DNA from: an uncultured Acidobacteriota bacterium
GTDB taxonomy: Bacteria; Acidobacteriota; Blastocatellia; RBC074
NCBI GenBank assembly: GCA_937967285.1
Contig: CALBSU010000114.1
Coordinates: forward strand, 1 to 8,338
Direction of reading: 5' to 3'
DNA: 8,338 bases
Part shown: positions 1 to 8,338 of the stretch, piece after piece
Position numbering within the stretch: position 1 is the first letter of the stretch
How the letters are laid out: each line of letters starts with the position of its first letter
The notes under the pieces: generated by a model
Seen by the model: only the letters and a program-made list of their open reading frames with translations
What the model was told of the DNA's origin: nothing
Database searches by the model: none
Translations under genes and position numbers: made by a program

Positions 1-132
1 CCCAGAATTTTCGTATCATTCAGTAAACCTTGATTCAAAACCTATAGAAAACCGGGATACAGAGACAAGATATGCGGTCGGCGTCTGTGCCCTGAAACAT
101 CCGATCGCTTTAACCTTTGACAAATAACGAAC

Positions 133-139
133 AGGAGAG
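133..139 (+). promoter_or_regulatory. Shine-Dalgarno site of the peptidoglycan-binding protein gene
   Basis: AGGAGAG lies 3 nt before the ATG at 143 (6 nt if counted from the AGG core). It fixes that start, which also gives a proper signal peptide. The sequence further upstream (1-132) holds no gene I can support and no convincing sigma-70 promoter. Confidence 0.75.
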
Positions 140-142
140 ACA

Positions 143-1513
<1,371 letters not shown>

Positions 1514-1569
1514 TTGCTTCACGTCGTTGAGCCGCGCAACACGCTTCCCAACCCCTTCTTCTCCCGCTG

Positions 1570-3711
<2,142 letters not shown>

Positions 3712-3772
3712 AAGTACCTGATTTGATACAACTTGTATATGTTCTTCCCTCTTCTTCATCCAATAAGCCGAC

Positions 3773-3778
3773 ATTATA
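3773..3778 (-). promoter_or_regulatory. Extended -10 promoter of the M1-like/unknown-protein operon
   Basis: On the - strand the sequence reads TGATATAAT, a perfect extended -10 element (TGn plus TATAAT at 3778-3773). No good -35 sits 17 bp upstream, which is usual when the TGn extension is present. Transcription would start near 3766 and give a 5' leader of about 55 nt to the ATG at 3711. This argues against the longer reading frame that begins at 3774. Confidence 0.5.
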
Positions 3779-3859
3779 TCACACCAATCCCGCCAGACTT
3801 CAGAACGAACGCGGCATGAGAAGTTGCAGCAAACCTGACCGGTTACTGGTATTCGCCTC

Positions 3860-3887
3860 TTGACTAAATTTCACTTGTCCGGATAAC
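3860..3887 (+). promoter_or_regulatory. Probable sigma-70 promoter of the B2-like/PhyH operon
   Basis: TTGACT at 3860-3865 matches the -35 consensus at 5 of 6 positions. After a 16-bp spacer GATAAC at 3882-3887 matches the -10 at 4 of 6. Transcription would begin around 3894, about 25 nt before the ATG at 3919. It is divergent from the M1-like promoter, with about 80 bp between the two core elements. Confidence 0.45.
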
Positions 3888-3888
3888 T

Positions 3889-3900
3889 TCCCGATCGGGA
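3889..3900. promoter_or_regulatory. 12-bp perfect palindrome at the predicted transcription start; candidate operator
   Basis: TCCCGATCGGGA is fully self-complementary and begins 2 bp after the predicted -10 hexamer, so it would cover the +1 site. Such a position suits a repressor site, but the regulator is unknown and a short GC-rich palindrome can occur by chance. Confidence 0.25.
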
Positions 3901-3918
3901 GAAAGCGAGCGATGGCGG

Positions 3919-4367
3919 ATGCGAAGTCCTGGATTCCTGTTCGAGGCTGAAAATTACCTGCTGGCGGCGCGGACGATCCGTGCTGCCTGGCTGGTTCGCG
4001 GATGGCTGTCCGGCGAGCCGCGCGAGCCGGGGATCAGACCGACCATCCACGCGATCGAAAAGGCGAGAATTCCCCGCGTCAACGGCTGGAGGATATCCGA
4101 CAGCCGGAAGATCCTGAGCGCGGCCGGTCTGGCGGTCAGATTTCCCTACGGCTGGGGAGCCTGCGTCCACCAGTCGCTGATCGCCTACAGGCTGCTTTGC
4201 GGCTACGGGATCCCCGGATCGATAAACCTGGGAATAAAGAAGGACGATTCCCCCGACAGCGGCCACGCATGGGTGAACGTCGAAGGCTCAGATTTCAATC
4301 ACCACGCGGGGACCCAATTCCAGATCGTTTACAGTTCCGATACACCATCAATCGAATCAGAGGACAG

Positions 4368-4371
<4 letters not shown>
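3919..4371 (+). CDS. Transglutaminase-like cysteine protease of the lasso-peptide B2 type
   Basis: This 150-residue soluble protein matches the transglutaminase-like family (Pfam Transglut_core3) that includes the leader peptidases (B2 proteins) of lasso-peptide clusters. The diagnostic core is present: C82 in the [14 protein letters not shown] helix, then CGYGIP and a SINLGI strand, then H116 in [10 protein letters not shown]125 is a candidate third residue of a Cys-His-Asp triad. The length is normal for a stand-alone B2. It has no signal peptide or membrane segment, so it should act in the cytoplasm. The start at 3919 is the only ATG in the open part of the frame, though its Shine-Dalgarno (GGGAGA at 3897-3902) is too distant to be ideal. 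Its stop overlaps the next start (ATGA), so it is coupled to the dioxygenase gene. No lasso precursor, cyclase or RRE gene is visible, so true lasso biosynthesis is unproven. Confidence 0.78.
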
Positions 4372-5234
<863 letters not shown>

Positions 5235-5245
5235 TCACACCATTT

Positions 5246-5281
5246 CCATTTGGCATTGACCTGCGGATCAATGCCAAATGG
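5246..5281. terminator. Perfect 14-bp hairpin between convergent genes
   Basis: CCATTTGGCATTGA (5246-5259) is exactly complementary to 5268-5281 around an 8-nt loop. It begins 12 bp after the dioxygenase stop and ends 22 bp before the stop of the facing small gene. Neither side has a classic run of T, so it may act as a weak bidirectional terminator or an RNA 3'-end stabiliser. Confidence 0.6.
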
Positions 5282-5303
5282 TAAAAGAATTGATCAGCAG
5301 ACA

Positions 5304-5492
<189 letters not shown>

Positions 5493-5505
5493 TTCCTTTC
5501 TGTTT

Positions 5506-5522
5506 GGCGGGGAGAATCCGCC
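5506..5522. promoter_or_regulatory. Small hairpin in the leader of the 60-residue membrane protein gene
   Basis: GGCGGG (5506-5511) pairs with TCCGCC (5517-5522) around GAGAA, with one G-U pair in the + sense. On the - strand it lies just upstream of the AAGGA ribosome site. On the + strand it is followed by a T-rich run (5528-5532), so it could also stop + strand transcripts. Either role is inference. Confidence 0.3.
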
Positions 5523-5554
5523 CGTTATTTTTCTCGCCTGAATGTAAAGAACCA

Positions 5555-5649
5555 GATAGTGCACTGGTACGGCACCTGGAGCGGTAGCGACAGGGTGCAT
5601 ATGTCCGCCCGGTCGCTATTGCTCCCGGTACTGTACCTGCGGGACTATC
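5555..5649 (+). repeat. Long imperfect inverted repeat (about 37-bp arms, 20-nt loop)
   Basis: The left arm 5555-5591 and right arm 5612-5649 are complementary. The inner 26 positions (5566-5591 with 5612-5637) give 24 pairs, including three G-U pairs in the + sense, and two mismatches. A 5/6-nt internal loop follows, then a 6-bp terminal stem GATAGT/ACTATC. Each arm also carries its own small palindrome (GGTACTGTACC on the right, GGTACGGCACC on the left). On the - strand the three G-U pairs become C/A mismatches, so an RNA structure would favour + transcripts. It could be a structured leader or small RNA, a remnant of a mobile inverted-repeat element, or a DNA-level site. I recognise no family. 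Confidence 0.6.
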
Positions 5650-5723
5650 GTCCACTACATATCCTTGAGTGCCACAGATATAGAGGATAACGCTGCCCGG
5701 CTCGAACCGTTTCGTGATGTCGA

Positions 5724-5753
5724 CTGAATGGTAGAAATCAACGACTGAACTGC
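5724..5753 (-). promoter_or_regulatory. Candidate LytTR-regulator binding site (direct repeats)
   Basis: CGACTGAA occurs twice, at 5721-5728 and 5742-5749, exactly 21 bp apart. On the - strand the boxes read ACCATTCAG (5732-5724) and GCAGTTCAG (5753-5745), separated by 12 bp. Each matches the LytTR consensus as I recall it, [TA][AC][CA]GTTN[AG][TG] with a 12-13 bp gap, at 8 of 9 positions. The site lies immediately upstream of an operon that encodes a LytTR-domain regulator, which fits autoregulation. A weak -10-like TAATAT at 5788-5793 without a -35 would place the site around -47 to -76, as for an activated promoter. A less likely promoter is TTGAGT (5665-5670) with GATAAC (5686-5691), spacer 15. 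Confidence 0.45.
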
Positions 5754-5810
5754 ATCTGATTCCGGACGTCTTGATTGGCAGTCGCGGTAATATTTGTCAA
5801 AATCCGGGGT

Positions 5811-7617
<1,807 letters not shown>

Positions 7618-7618
7618 T

Positions 7619-7642
7619 GCCCGGGAGGCGCGCCTCCCGGGC
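7619..7642. terminator. Perfect 24-nt GC-rich palindrome; probable bidirectional terminator
   Basis: GCCCGGGAGGCG (7619-7630) is followed directly by its exact complement (7631-7642). As RNA it makes a 10-bp stem with a CGCG loop. It starts 2 bp after the regulator stop and ends 6 bp before the stop of the convergent TPR gene. No T-run follows on either strand, so termination would rely on the strong stem or on other factors. Confidence 0.65.
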
Positions 7643-7647
7643 GGCAG

Positions 7648-8338
<691 letters not shown>

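Noticed and set aside
117..122. TTGACA as a -35 element for the first gene
   Set aside because: A matching -10 would fall at about 140-145, on the start codon, so it cannot serve a transcript carrying the ribosome site at 133-139.
4002..4367. Upstream extension of the dioxygenase frame
   Set aside because: It overlaps the B2-like gene in another frame, is Arg-rich shadow sequence, and the coupled ATG at 4368 starts the recognisable protein.
5555..5649. Integron attC site
   Set aside because: It lacks the paired RYYYAAC/GTTRRRY ends and the L/R box arrangement with extrahelical bases, and no integron cassette context is present.

Overview
The window looks like part of a bacterial chromosome of moderately high GC (above 55% by eye). 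It is densely coded and has no tRNA, rRNA, transposase, phage gene or CRISPR array that I can see. Several features would suit Acidobacteriota or a related Gram-negative phylum: many exported proteins with 'A|Q'-type signal-peptide ends, an M1-peptidase/TPR fusion, a LytS/LytR-type sensor-regulator pair and TPR proteins. This assignment is an inference from protein style and carries low confidence.

Layout, left to right. A secreted, very basic protein with a C-terminal peptidoglycan-binding domain (+, 143-733) faces an exported protein of unknown function (-, 827-1513). Between them lies an inverted array of a 7-bp repeat that supplies both stop codons. The unknown protein sits downstream of a long M1-peptidase-like gene (-, 1570-3711), probably in one operon. 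The M1-like protein has lost all three zinc ligands and carries C-terminal TPRs, so it is probably a pseudopeptidase. A divergent promoter region (about 3712-3918) then leads to a translationally coupled pair on the + strand: a stand-alone transglutaminase-like cysteine protease of the lasso-peptide 'B2' type (3919-4371) and an intact Fe(II)/2-oxoglutarate dioxygenase of the PhyH family (4368-5234).

After a perfect 14-bp hairpin comes a 60-residue two-helix membrane protein (-, 5304-5486). The divergent intergenic region behind it (5487-5810) holds a small leader hairpin, a roughly 95-bp imperfect inverted repeat and a pair of direct repeats resembling a LytTR-regulator binding site. The site lies just upstream of a LytS-type histidine kinase (5811-6875) and its LytTR response regulator (6868-7617), which overlap and form a complete two-component system. 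A perfect 24-nt GC-rich palindrome separates the regulator from a convergent TPR protein (-, 7649-8338) whose start lies beyond the window.

The parts most worth following up are the B2-like/PhyH pair, which resembles a fragment of peptide-maturation chemistry without the usual lasso partners; the dead M1-TPR protein; the heptamer inverted array; and the putative self-regulatory LytTR site beside a long inverted repeat.
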